Shown: one piece after another, positions 45,081 through 51,986 of the stretch
Layout: every line of letters starts with the position of its first letter
How positions within the stretch are numbered: position 1 is the first letter of the stretch
NCBI GenBank assembly: GCA_023249405.1
Contig: JAHFCR010000001.1
Coordinates: forward strand, 63,647 to 127,646
From: Peptococcaceae bacterium
GTDB lineage: Bacteria; Bacillota; DSM-12270; Thermacetogeniales; Thermacetogeniaceae
Reading direction: 5' to 3'
DNA length: 64,000 nucleotides
Translations under genes and position numbers: made by a program
The notes under the pieces: model-generated
What the model saw: the letters and a program-made list of their open reading frames with translations, nothing else
Databases searched by the model: none
What the model was told of the DNA's origin: nothing

Positions 45081-46019
45081 CTATAGATGGTAGAGGCGGT
45101 AGACATTGCTCTTGGGAAGCCCCAGGGCCTTGGCCACCGCCTTGCAGGCAGATTGGGTGTCGGCGCCGGCCTGGATCAGGGCGGCAACTGCTATCCTGAT
45201 CTGTTCCGGGGCGGTATGAAGCAACGCATCATCGACCATCGCCGGCTCATGCCCCGGCGCCTGCTCATCGCCAGCGACACGCCCGGCATTTTCGCCAGCC
45301 AACCTTTCGGTCTCAACGCCTGACGTAGGACTCCGCCGATCTACCTCTTCCATCCCGGCGGTGACGATGGTCAATTCCCCCATCGGCGGCGCCGCCGCAA
45401 AATGGGCGGCTACATCGGTGAAGGTGCCTCGGGCCACCTCCTCGAAATGCTTGGTCAACTCCCGGGCAACAGCCACCTGCCGGTCGCCCCCCCAGACCGC
45501 GCAGAAGTCCTGGAGGGTCTTCTGCAGCCGGTGCGGGGCCTCGTAGAAGACACCAGTGCGGACCTCCTCCGCCAGTTCCTGGAGCAGCGCCCGGCGCTCA
45601 CCGGCTTTACGCGGCAGGAAGCCCTCGAAATAGAAGGGGTGGGGCCGGATCCCGGAGACCACCAGAGCGGCGATCACTGCCGAGGGCCCGGGGATGACGG
45701 TGACCCGGTGACCCTGCTGCAAGGCCTCTTGCACCAACTGGTAGCCCGGATCGGCGATCCCCGGGGTGCCGGCATCGGTCACCAGGGCGATCTGCTTGTC
45801 ATCGGCCAACTCCGCCAGCAGCAGCGGGGACTTGGACTGCCGGTTGTGCTCGTAATAGCTGGTGGTGGGAGTGTGGATGTCGTAGTGGTTGAGCAGTTTG
45901 CGGGTATGCCGGGTGTCTTCGGCAGCGATCAGGTCAACCTGCTTCAGCACTTCCAGGGCGCGCAGGGTGATGTCCCCCAGGTTGCCCAGGGGTGTGGCAC
46001 AGAGGTAGAGTTCGCCCAC
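45081..46019 (-). CDS. rsmI: 16S rRNA (cytidine(1402)-2'-O)-methyltransferase
   Basis: A 312-residue tetrapyrrole-methylase-fold enzyme that methylates C1402 of 16S rRNA. Signatures are GELYLCATPLGNLGDITLRALEVLKQVDLIAAEDTRHT, LVTDAGTPGIADPGYQLV and VIPGPSAVIAALVVSG. The C-terminal helical part (SACKAVAKALGLPKSNVYRLYHL) is usual. Its start abuts the ricT stop, so the two are cotranscribed. Confidence 0.96.
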   Translation of the reverse strand: MGELYLCATPLGNLGDITLRALEVLKQVDLIAAEDTRHTRKLLNHYDIHTPTTSYYEHNRQSKSPLLLAELADDKQIALVTDAGTPGIADPGYQLVQEALQQGHRVTVIPGPSAVIAALVVSGIRPHPFYFEGFLPRKAGERRALLQELAEEVRTGVFYEAPHRLQKTLQDFCAVWGGDRQVAVARELTKHFEEVARGTFTDVAAHFAAAPPMGELTIVTAGMEEVDRRSPTSGVETERLAGENAGRVAGDEQAPGHEPAMVDDALLHTAPEQIRIAVAALIQAGADTQSACKAVAKALGLPKSNVYRLYHL

Positions 46020-46847
46020 CTAGAAACCTTCCTCCGAGGGCCCCTCTTCGTCAAAGACGACGCTCTCGATCTCAGCAACTGGCTCCTCCACCGCCGGACA
46101 TTTGCTGCAAGGAGCCTCCCCGCCGGCCGCCTTGGGACAGCCTCCCTTGTAGGTAGCATCCTCGTACTTCAGGCAGCACATCAGCCGGCCGCAGATGCCA
46201 CTGATCTTGGTGGGGTTCAGGGAGAGGTTCTGACCTTTAGCCATGCGGATGGAAACCGGCACGAAATCCCCCAGCCAGGTGCTGCAGCATAGCTCCCGCC
46301 CACATGGTCCCAGACCGCCCAGCAGCTTGGCCTCATCCCGGACGCCGATCTGCCGCAACTCGATCCGGGTGCGGAACACCGCCGCCAGATCCTTGACCAG
46401 TTCCCGGAAATCCACCCGGCCCTCGGCGGTGAAATAGAACAGCACCTTGCCGGCGTCAAAGGTAAACTCCACGTCGATCAACTTCATAGGCAACCCATGC
46501 TCGGCGATCTTTTGCTCGCAGACGCTGAACGCTTCCTTGGAACGCCTCTTATTATCTTCCATCTTGGCGCAGTCCTCGGGGGTAGCCTTGCGGATCACGT
46601 CCCGCAGAGGGGTCACGGTTTCTTCCGGCGCCACCTGGCGCTCGCCGATCACCACCGTACCGAACTCGATCCCCCGGGCAGTCTCCACGACTACCTGGTC
46701 GTTGGGTTGCAGTTGGAGCTGCTTTGGTTTGAAGAAATATATCTTGCCGGCATCCCGGAAGCGGACCCCGACTACCACAACCTTCTCGCCGGTCAAAGTT
46801 CCATGATCGCTCGTCTCCGGTCTGTTTTTCGGTCCGTTGTCAGCCAT
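46020..46847 (-). CDS. ricT: PSP1-domain protein RicT (YaaT)
   Basis: A 275-residue protein of the Ric (YaaT-YlbF-YmcA) complex, which in Bacillus carries iron-sulfur clusters and stimulates RNase Y-dependent processing and Spo0A activation. The PSP1 domain is recognised from VVVVGVRFRDAGKIYFFKPKQL, FYFTAEGRVDFRELVKDLAAVFRTRIELRQIG and LGGLGPCGRELCCSTWLGDF. The cysteines CGRELCC, ICGRLMCCLKYE and CPKAAGGEAPCSKC are kept. The ATG at 46847 follows GGAGGACAGG. The order tmk-holB-ricT-rsmI is typical of Firmicutes. Confidence 0.93.
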   Translation of the reverse strand: MADNGPKNRPETSDHGTLTGEKVVVVGVRFRDAGKIYFFKPKQLQLQPNDQVVVETARGIEFGTVVIGERQVAPEETVTPLRDVIRKATPEDCAKMEDNKRRSKEAFSVCEQKIAEHGLPMKLIDVEFTFDAGKVLFYFTAEGRVDFRELVKDLAAVFRTRIELRQIGVRDEAKLLGGLGPCGRELCCSTWLGDFVPVSIRMAKGQNLSLNPTKISGICGRLMCCLKYEDATYKGGCPKAAGGEAPCSKCPAVEEPVAEIESVVFDEEGPSEEGF

Positions 46848-46911
46848 GCGCCTGTCCTCCAATGTTAATCACCGAATGATGATTGCACGATCATTCCCAA
46901 TGCGTGAACGG

Positions 46912-47787
46912 TCACACACCGCTGGCCGGCCTGATCTCCGGCGGCAGTTCCCGCAGTCGTTTCTGCAGCGCCCGCAGAGTCAGGGCCAGGAGCAGTGGTA
47001 TGGAAACATTATCGTCCAACAATTGTTGCCCGGTCATGATGATGTCCAGACACTCCATCAGGTCCTTGCTGGCTCTGGTATCCCCCTGCCCGGCCAAAAC
47101 CTGCTGACGGGCCTGCCGATAGAGTCGCTCCACATCCGATAGCAAACGCCGCAGCAGTCTGCCGACTGTTGGCCGATCCAACTTAAGCAGGCGCACCTGG
47201 CGCAGCAGTTCTGCCTCGCTGTCCGACCAGAGCAACTGACGCAATCCTTCGGCGGCGCCGTCGTCACCTTCTTGGGACCGGTCCTCCAGCCTGGTGCGAA
47301 ACAGCACCACCCGGCAACGGGAAACCAGGGTTGGCAACAGGGCGCCTTCGTCCTCGGTAGCCAGCAGGAAAACCGTCTGAGGCAGCGGTTCCTCCAGAAT
47401 CTTCAACAAGCTGTTGGCCGCAGGTTCTGTCAGCAGTTCCGGGGCGCTCAGAGAGAAAACCTGGTGTCTGCCGAGCTGCGGCCGATAGTTGAAAAAGGGT
47501 TGCCACTGCCGGATCTGCTCGATCTTCAGGCTGTTTCCGTCAGGCTCCAGCGAGTGGTAATCCGGATGCGCCTGATGCTCCCAGGCATCGCAGGAAGCGC
47601 AGTGTCCGCAGGGCTCTCCCGCCTCGGGCGACAGACAGAGCAGGGCTTGGGCCAGGCAGGCTACCGTCTCCTGTTTGCATTTGGTGGCGGGTCCAGCCAG
47701 GAGGTAGGCATGGGCCGGCTGTCCGCCTTGCATATCCTGGCGCAATTGGCGCGCAGCCGGTTCGTGCTCCCAATCGCCAAACCTCAT
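46912..47787 (-). CDS. holB: DNA polymerase III delta' subunit
   Basis: A 291-residue AAA+ clamp-loader subunit. The Walker A position reads LLAGPATKCKQET, a degenerate form expected of delta'. The zinc module CGHCASCDAWEHQAHPDYHSL is present, as are LTEPAANSLLKILEEPLPQTVFLLAT and LVSRCRVVLFR (SRC motif). It stands between tmk and ricT as usual. Confidence 0.92.
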   Translation of the reverse strand: MRFGDWEHEPAARQLRQDMQGGQPAHAYLLAGPATKCKQETVACLAQALLCLSPEAGEPCGHCASCDAWEHQAHPDYHSLEPDGNSLKIEQIRQWQPFFNYRPQLGRHQVFSLSAPELLTEPAANSLLKILEEPLPQTVFLLATEDEGALLPTLVSRCRVVLFRTRLEDRSQEGDDGAAEGLRQLLWSDSEAELLRQVRLLKLDRPTVGRLLRRLLSDVERLYRQARQQVLAGQGDTRASKDLMECLDIIMTGQQLLDDNVSIPLLLALTLRALQKRLRELPPEIRPASGV

Positions 47788-47925
47788 ACCGTACCCCCCT
47801 CTTTCTTAAGATAACCAGCCTTTACAGTTCTCCATACTCCATGCTCCGCTTTTTTATCAACGTAAATGCTATAAGCTCATGCCTCATCCTGATGCTTTAT
47901 CGACTTCGACAAGTTCACCCACCAA

Positions 47926-48579
47926 CTAGCGCCCGGGCCCCGGGGCGGCAAAGGGCGCCCCTTGCTCCCTTCCTTCCAGGAAGGCCGGCAGTTGTACCCA
48001 GACACGGGTCTGCACCTCCTCCGGAGTACCCGATCCGTCCACCACCCGGATCCGCTCCGGAGCGGCCAGGGCCAGGGCCAGGTAACCATCCCGCACCCGT
48101 TGGTGAAAGCTGGCGCTCTCCTGTTCCAACCGGTCGCTCTCCCTGGTCTCGGAGCGTTCCAAGCCCTGCTCGGAAGCCAGGTCGAACAGAATGGTGAAGA
48201 ATGGTCCCAGGTCGGCCAGAGCAAAGGCGTTGACGGTGTATAGGAGATCGAGGCCGATCCCCCGGCCGTAACCCTGATAAGCCAGGCTGGAATCCACGAA
48301 ACGGTCGCAGAGTACGATCCGTCCCGCCTCCAAGGCCGGCAAAATCACCTCTCTCACCAACTGAGAGCGGGCTGAGGCATACAGCAGCGCCTCGGTGGAA
48401 CCCGCCATCTCGCTGAATCGCGGGTCGAGCAGCAGCCTCCGGATCTCCTCTGATAGACGGGTACCGCCGGGCTCCCGGGTGACCAGCACGTCATAACCGC
48501 GCTGCCGTAGGACAGCCGCAGTCAGGGCGGTCTGAGTACTCTTACCCGCCCCGTCAACCCCTTCAAAGGTGATCAGCAT
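47926..48579 (-). CDS. tmk: Thymidylate kinase
   Basis: Phosphorylates dTMP to dTDP. The 217-residue protein has the P-loop FEGVDGAGKSTQ at the N-terminus, VTREPGGTRLSEEIRRLLLDP, the dTMP-binding CDRFVDSSLAYQGYGRG and a LID-like SETRESDRLEQE region. The ATG at 48579 (MLITFEGVDG) is the family start; upstream in-frame starts would add up to 9 residues. The C-terminus (EGREQGAPFAAPGPGR) is a little longer than usual. Confidence 0.95.
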   Translation of the reverse strand: MLITFEGVDGAGKSTQTALTAAVLRQRGYDVLVTREPGGTRLSEEIRRLLLDPRFSEMAGSTEALLYASARSQLVREVILPALEAGRIVLCDRFVDSSLAYQGYGRGIGLDLLYTVNAFALADLGPFFTILFDLASEQGLERSETRESDRLEQESASFHQRVRDGYLALALAAPERIRVVDGSGTPEEVQTRVWVQLPAFLEGREQGAPFAAPGPGR

Positions 48580-48674
48580 GCCTCTTAAACCACCCATCAC
48601 GTTCAATCCTTGCCAACAGGTGATTTAACACTCGGGCTAACCGGTATCACCTGTGTATCCCTATCAATTTTGTT

Positions 48675-48816
48675 CTTATCCGGTAACTGTCCGCCCCTAA
48701 AACCCCTAAGCCGGGTGCCCGCCGGAGCATCTCCGGGCCGGGTACCACGTCGGTATTGGTCAACCAGGCAGCTTCAGGTGCGGTAAAACGCCGCCTGAAG
48801 CGGGTTTCACCTTATC
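48675..48816 (-). repeat. Structured repeat element, copy G
   Basis: A 142-bp minus-strand copy bounded by CTTATC on the plus strand at both ends (GATAAG on the element strand; 48811-48816 and 48675-48680). It has GTGAAACCCG, a hairpin (CTTCAGGCGGCG / CGCACCTGAAG, slightly imperfect), GGTACCCGG, GGGCACCCGGCTTAGG and a diverged end GGCGGACAGTTACCG. It lies upstream of tmk and faces copy C head to head. Confidence 0.75.
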
Positions 48817-48956
48817 TTACCACATTGCGCCCGATTTACATAGGCGTAAGAGCGGCAGCCAAAGAGAGCGGATCGATAGGGCGTAACGCCCAAAATAATG
48901 GCCCTGACAACAGCCGGCAATGCTATTCAAACTCCCCCCATCTTGCTAAACTAATT

Positions 48957-49123
48957 GATAAAGTGAAACTTGCATCAGGTGGGGCCAAAACCCCAGCTGA
49001 TGCTTGGCTAAGCCGATCCCGACGGGGTACCCGCTTTAGCGGATCGGGCACCCGGCTTAGCCGCCCCTTATCCCACCGCTTGCTAAAGCGGGGGGCATTA
49101 GGGACGTTTAGCTATCAGATAAG
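48957..49123 (+). repeat. Structured repeat element, copy C
   Basis: A 167-bp copy with GATAAA at 48957-48962 and GATAAG at 49118-49123. It carries GTGAAACTTG, the hairpin CATCAGGTGGGG / CCCCAGCTGATG, CTTGGCTAAGCC, GACGGGGTACCC, GATCGGGCACCCGGCTTAGC and GGACGTTTAGCTATCA. It ends a few bases before the Shine-Dalgarno of the QueG-like gene, so it is probably part of that gene's leader. Confidence 0.8.
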
Positions 49124-49145
49124 AATCGGAGAGGGGATGCTCAGG

Positions 49146-49850
49146 ATGGAACTGTTCGGGTCATTGCGAGAGTTGGCGGATCGCAACGGTATCGACTATT
49201 TCGGGGTGGCTGACCTGGCCCAGGCCCATGATGCGGTGGTGGAACAGGGAGGGCCGCTGGTGGAAGGGTACCCTCGCTGCATCTCCCTGGGCATCGTGCT
49301 GCTGGATACGATCGTGGACCAGTTGCCCAATCGCTCCGACCGGGCGGCAGCCGTCAACTACCGGCTGCACGCCTACGACATCATCAACCAGCGCCTGGAC
49401 CTGGCAGCCTCGCTGATCTCCGGCCGTTTGCAGCAGAAAGGATACGGGGTTCTACCCATCCCCGCGGCAGAACGCATGGATGATGCCCGGATCTGTGCCT
49501 CATTTTCCCATAAGCTGGGTGCACACCTGGCCGGACTGGGCTGGATCGGTAAGAGCTGCCTGCTGGTCACCCCACAGCACGGACCGCGGGTCAGATTGAC
49601 CTCGATCCTCACCGATGCGCCGCTGGCACCCACCGGCGCCCCCATGGAGCAGCGGTGCGGGGGCTGCACCGAATGCGTGAAGATCTGCCCGCCGCAGGCC
49701 TTCAGCGGACGGCCCTTTCGTGTCGACGAACCGCGTGAGGAACGGTACGATGCGCGCAAATGCCAGTCCTACTTCAGCAGTATGAGGGACAGCGGAAAGC
49801 CGCCGGTCTGCGGCCTGTGCCTGTATGTCTGCCCATATGGCAGCAAGTAG
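49146..49850 (+). CDS. QueG-like double [4Fe-4S] cluster protein
   Basis: A 234-residue protein related to epoxyqueuosine reductase but shorter. The N-terminal part (MELFGSLRELADRNGIDYFGVADLAQAH) and FSHKLGAHLAGLGWIGKSCLLVTPQHGPRVRLTSILTDAPL are QueG-like. Two ferredoxin-type clusters follow: CGGCTECVKICPPQAFSG, then CQSYFSS with CGLCLYVCPYG. It lacks the HEAT-repeat end of full QueG. The ATG at 49146 has GAGGGG nine bases upstream; the in-frame ATG at 49137 touches that site. A redox role is likely, though the substrate is unknown. Confidence 0.85.
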   Translation: MELFGSLRELADRNGIDYFGVADLAQAHDAVVEQGGPLVEGYPRCISLGIVLLDTIVDQLPNRSDRAAAVNYRLHAYDIINQRLDLAASLISGRLQQKGYGVLPIPAAERMDDARICASFSHKLGAHLAGLGWIGKSCLLVTPQHGPRVRLTSILTDAPLAPTGAPMEQRCGGCTECVKICPPQAFSGRPFRVDEPREERYDARKCQSYFSSMRDSGKPPVCGLCLYVCPYGSK

Positions 49851-49951
49851 ATAGGCACAACGGCTGTCCCTGTCCGTTAATCTACGGCGCCTTCTTCGTG
49901 ACATCCAGGAATGCATCCAGGGCAGGGATCGTGTGTAGCAGAGATCTAACC

Positions 49952-50027
49952 CCAAGAAGGTGGGGCCTCACTCTTTTTGCCGGGCTACAAGCCCAAGGGG
50001 AGAGGCCGATATAACCCCACCACTTGG
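49952..50027 (+). promoter_or_regulatory. Nested stem structure in the leader of the DJ-1/PfpI gene
   Basis: CCAAG / CTTGG, GGTGGGG / CCCCACC, CCTC / GAGG and an inner GGGC / GCCC pair in nested order across 76 bases. A second small hairpin (GCGAGG / CCTCG) follows at about 50044-50062. No known riboswitch class was recognised. It could be a regulatory RNA or another mobile remnant. Confidence 0.45.
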
Positions 50028-50098
50028 AATGTTCGGTTCTATAGCGAGGCTCTAAATCCTCGTTAACTAAAACTTATACTACAAGGCGGTGAAAAAGC

Positions 50099-50686
50099 AT
50101 GACAAAGACTCTTTTATTGCTGGCAAACGGTTTTGAGGCCTACGAAGCCAGCGTCTTTACCGACGTGCTGGGCTGGAACAAGGTAGAGGGTGACGGGTCA
50201 ACGGAGCTGATCACCTGCGGCAGGCGCCAGCAGCTGGCCTGCACCTGGAGCCTGGCCGTGCATCCGGAGCTGCAGCTCTCCAGTGTTACGGCGGCAGATT
50301 ATGACGCCCTGGCGATCCCCGGCGGCTTCGAGACGGCCGGCTTTTACGAGGACGCCTTCAGCGACGGCTTCCTGTCCGTAATCCGGGATTTTGACCGGGC
50401 GGGCAAAATCATCGCAGCTATCTGCGTCGGTGCCCTGCCGGTGGGAAAAAGCGGGGTGCTGCAAGAGCGCAAGGGAACGACCTATCATTTAGACGACGGT
50501 CTGCGCCAGCAACAACTGGCATCCTTCGGTGTTGACGTGGTGAATCAGCCGATGGTGATTGACGGCAACATCATCACCTCCTCCTCGCCGGCAACGGCAC
50601 TGGGCGTGGCCTTCAAGCTGCTGGAGCTGCTCACGTCGCCGGAGAACTGCCGACAGGTCAGACACCTGATGGGGTTCGAGGCCTGA
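50099..50686 (+). CDS. DJ-1/PfpI family protein
   Basis: A 195-residue class I glutamine-amidotransferase-like protein of the DJ-1/ThiJ/PfpI superfamily. The nucleophile cysteine is in IIAAICVGALPVGKSGVL. DALAIPGGFETAGFYED and IDGNIITSSSPATALGVAFKLLELL are family segments. Members act as chaperones, glyoxalases or proteases, and the sequence alone does not choose. A structured leader precedes it, and a decayed paralogue follows 20 bases later. Confidence 0.88.
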   Translation: MTKTLLLLANGFEAYEASVFTDVLGWNKVEGDGSTELITCGRRQQLACTWSLAVHPELQLSSVTAADYDALAIPGGFETAGFYEDAFSDGFLSVIRDFDRAGKIIAAICVGALPVGKSGVLQERKGTTYHLDDGLRQQQLASFGVDVVNQPMVIDGNIITSSSPATALGVAFKLLELLTSPENCRQVRHLMGFEA

Positions 50687-50706
50687 AAGAGCATACACCC
50701 GAAAGG

Positions 50707-50955
50707 ATGCATCATCCGATCAAACAGTGGAAGGTAGGCATATTCCTCTTCAATGAGGTTGAGGTGCTGGATTTCGCCGGTCCCTTCGAGGCCTTCTCGC
50801 TGACTATGCTGCCCGCCCAAAAAGAAAAACAAGACGCTATTATCACTGCAGGCGGAGTGTCTGCCGGAATCAATATGTCATTGCATATCATCGAACGATT
50901 GCTGGGTTCAGAAATCGCGCTGGCCACCGCCAAACGGATGGAATATGACCTCTGA
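50707..50955 (+). pseudogene. Internally deleted DJ-1/PfpI (GlxA-like) gene
   Basis: The 82-codon frame joins the N-terminus of a second DJ-1/PfpI protein (WKVGIFLFNEVEVLDFAGPFEAFSLTML) directly to its C-terminus (AIITAGGVSAGINMSLHIIERLLGSEIALATAKRMEYDL). The roughly 90-100 middle residues, with the nucleophile elbow and cysteine, are missing. The join (PAQKEKQDAIITAGG) keeps frame, so a small product could still be made. It would lack the active site. Confidence 0.85.
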
Positions 50956-51035
50956 GGCTGAGGACGGCATTTCATCGAGCCGGCTGTAACAACCGCCGAA
51001 CGAGTTTCCTGGCGTATTTATTTATATAAAAAGAT

Positions 51036-51066
51036 TGCGATTCTCCTTAAATCGATTCTCCTTAAA
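51036..51066. repeat. Tandem duplication of GATTCTCCTTAAAT
   Basis: Two direct copies of GATTCTCCTTAAAT separated by one C, in the gap after the deleted DJ-1 gene. Too short to class; possibly a replication slip. Confidence 0.6.
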
Positions 51067-51072
51067 TGAAGA

Positions 51073-51109
51073 AGCCGATTTTCCTGCGCAAAGGATCACC
51101 GGCTTTTTG
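51073..51109 (+). terminator. Probable terminator before the flavin reductase gene
   Basis: AGCCG and CGGCT enclose an interrupted inner stem (TCCT / AGGA) and are followed by TTTTTG. It would end transcripts from the DJ-1 genes. The rest of the 322-base gap (50956-51277) holds no supported gene. Confidence 0.6.
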
Positions 51110-51277
51110 ACTGGCTGCATAAGGCTATAAAAGTGCAAAACGAAGCCACAGGCTCCGGGGCATACTATGACAATAGGTTAATTCATCGCCCAGAAAAAGT
51201 CTATTCTTTTTTCGGAATTTCCCTTATATTTTTAATGCCGCAGCAGGCGGCAATTTTAAAAAACGGGGGGTTTCCAT

Positions 51278-51844
51278 ATGGAGAAGATCAAAATCCCAAA
51301 CCGGCCCTGCGGCCCCTTTCCGGTCGTGCTCGCCGGAGCGGATGTCGACGGCAGACCGAATTATGCCACCGTCGGCGCCTGCGGGGTGGTCAGCCTGGAG
51401 CCGGTGCTCTACATCTCGCTGCGCGGCACCCACTACACAACCTCCGGCGTCAGGGAGCACGGGTACTTCAGCGTCAATATCCCCGCGGCGGAGCTGGTTC
51501 AGAAGGTCGATTACTGCGGGCTGGTATCGGGAAAAACCGCGGACAAGTCCTCCGTGTTTACCTCTTTCTACGATGAACTCGGCCAGGCGCCGATGATCGG
51601 CGAATGCCCGCTGAACTTTCTCTGCCAGGTCATCAGGAGCATTCCGATCTTTGATTTTGAACTCTTTTTCGGGGAGATCGTCGCCGCCTACGCCAATGAG
51701 CGATGTCTGACGGAGGGCGTCCCCGACCCCAAAAAAATCGACCCGATGATGCTGATGGGCAGCAGTTATTGGGGCCTGGGCCAGGCGGCGGGCACCGTGT
51801 TTAAAGAGGGCGCGCCCTTAAAAAAAGCCCAGGATGGCAAATAG
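51278..51844 (+). CDS. Flavin reductase family (FMN split-barrel) protein
   Basis: A 188-residue flavoprotein. GPFPVVLAGADVDGRPNYATVGACGVVSLEPVLYISLRGTHYT and GYFSVNIPAAELVQKVDYCGLVSGKTADKSSVF are typical of the flavoredoxin-like branch of anaerobes. The ATG follows CGGGGGG. It probably binds FMN and passes electrons to an unknown partner. It is monocistronic. Confidence 0.88.
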   Translation: MEKIKIPNRPCGPFPVVLAGADVDGRPNYATVGACGVVSLEPVLYISLRGTHYTTSGVREHGYFSVNIPAAELVQKVDYCGLVSGKTADKSSVFTSFYDELGQAPMIGECPLNFLCQVIRSIPIFDFELFFGEIVAAYANERCLTEGVPDPKKIDPMMLMGSSYWGLGQAAGTVFKEGAPLKKAQDGK

Positions 51845-51986
51845 AGACTGCTGTTTCTTGCCATTTGCCTCTGTTCACCAGGGTCCGGATATCTCTCAGG
51901 GGCTCGCTCTCAGGCACCGACCCCATCAGCCAGGCATAAACCCAATTTCATAGCGGGCCGCCATTTAGATGGCCGTGGTTAGCAGC

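Noticed and set aside
46912..47787. Degenerate Walker A in holB as a sign of decay
   Set aside because: Delta' subunits normally lack a working P-loop, and the rest of the gene is intact.
48756..49145. Upstream extension of the QueG-like frame
   Set aside because: The extension runs through repeat elements G and C and lacks protein-like composition; the ATG at 49146 has a proper ribosome-binding site.
51133..51576. 147-codon plus-strand frame
   Set aside because: It overlaps the flavin reductase gene out of frame and has no domain.
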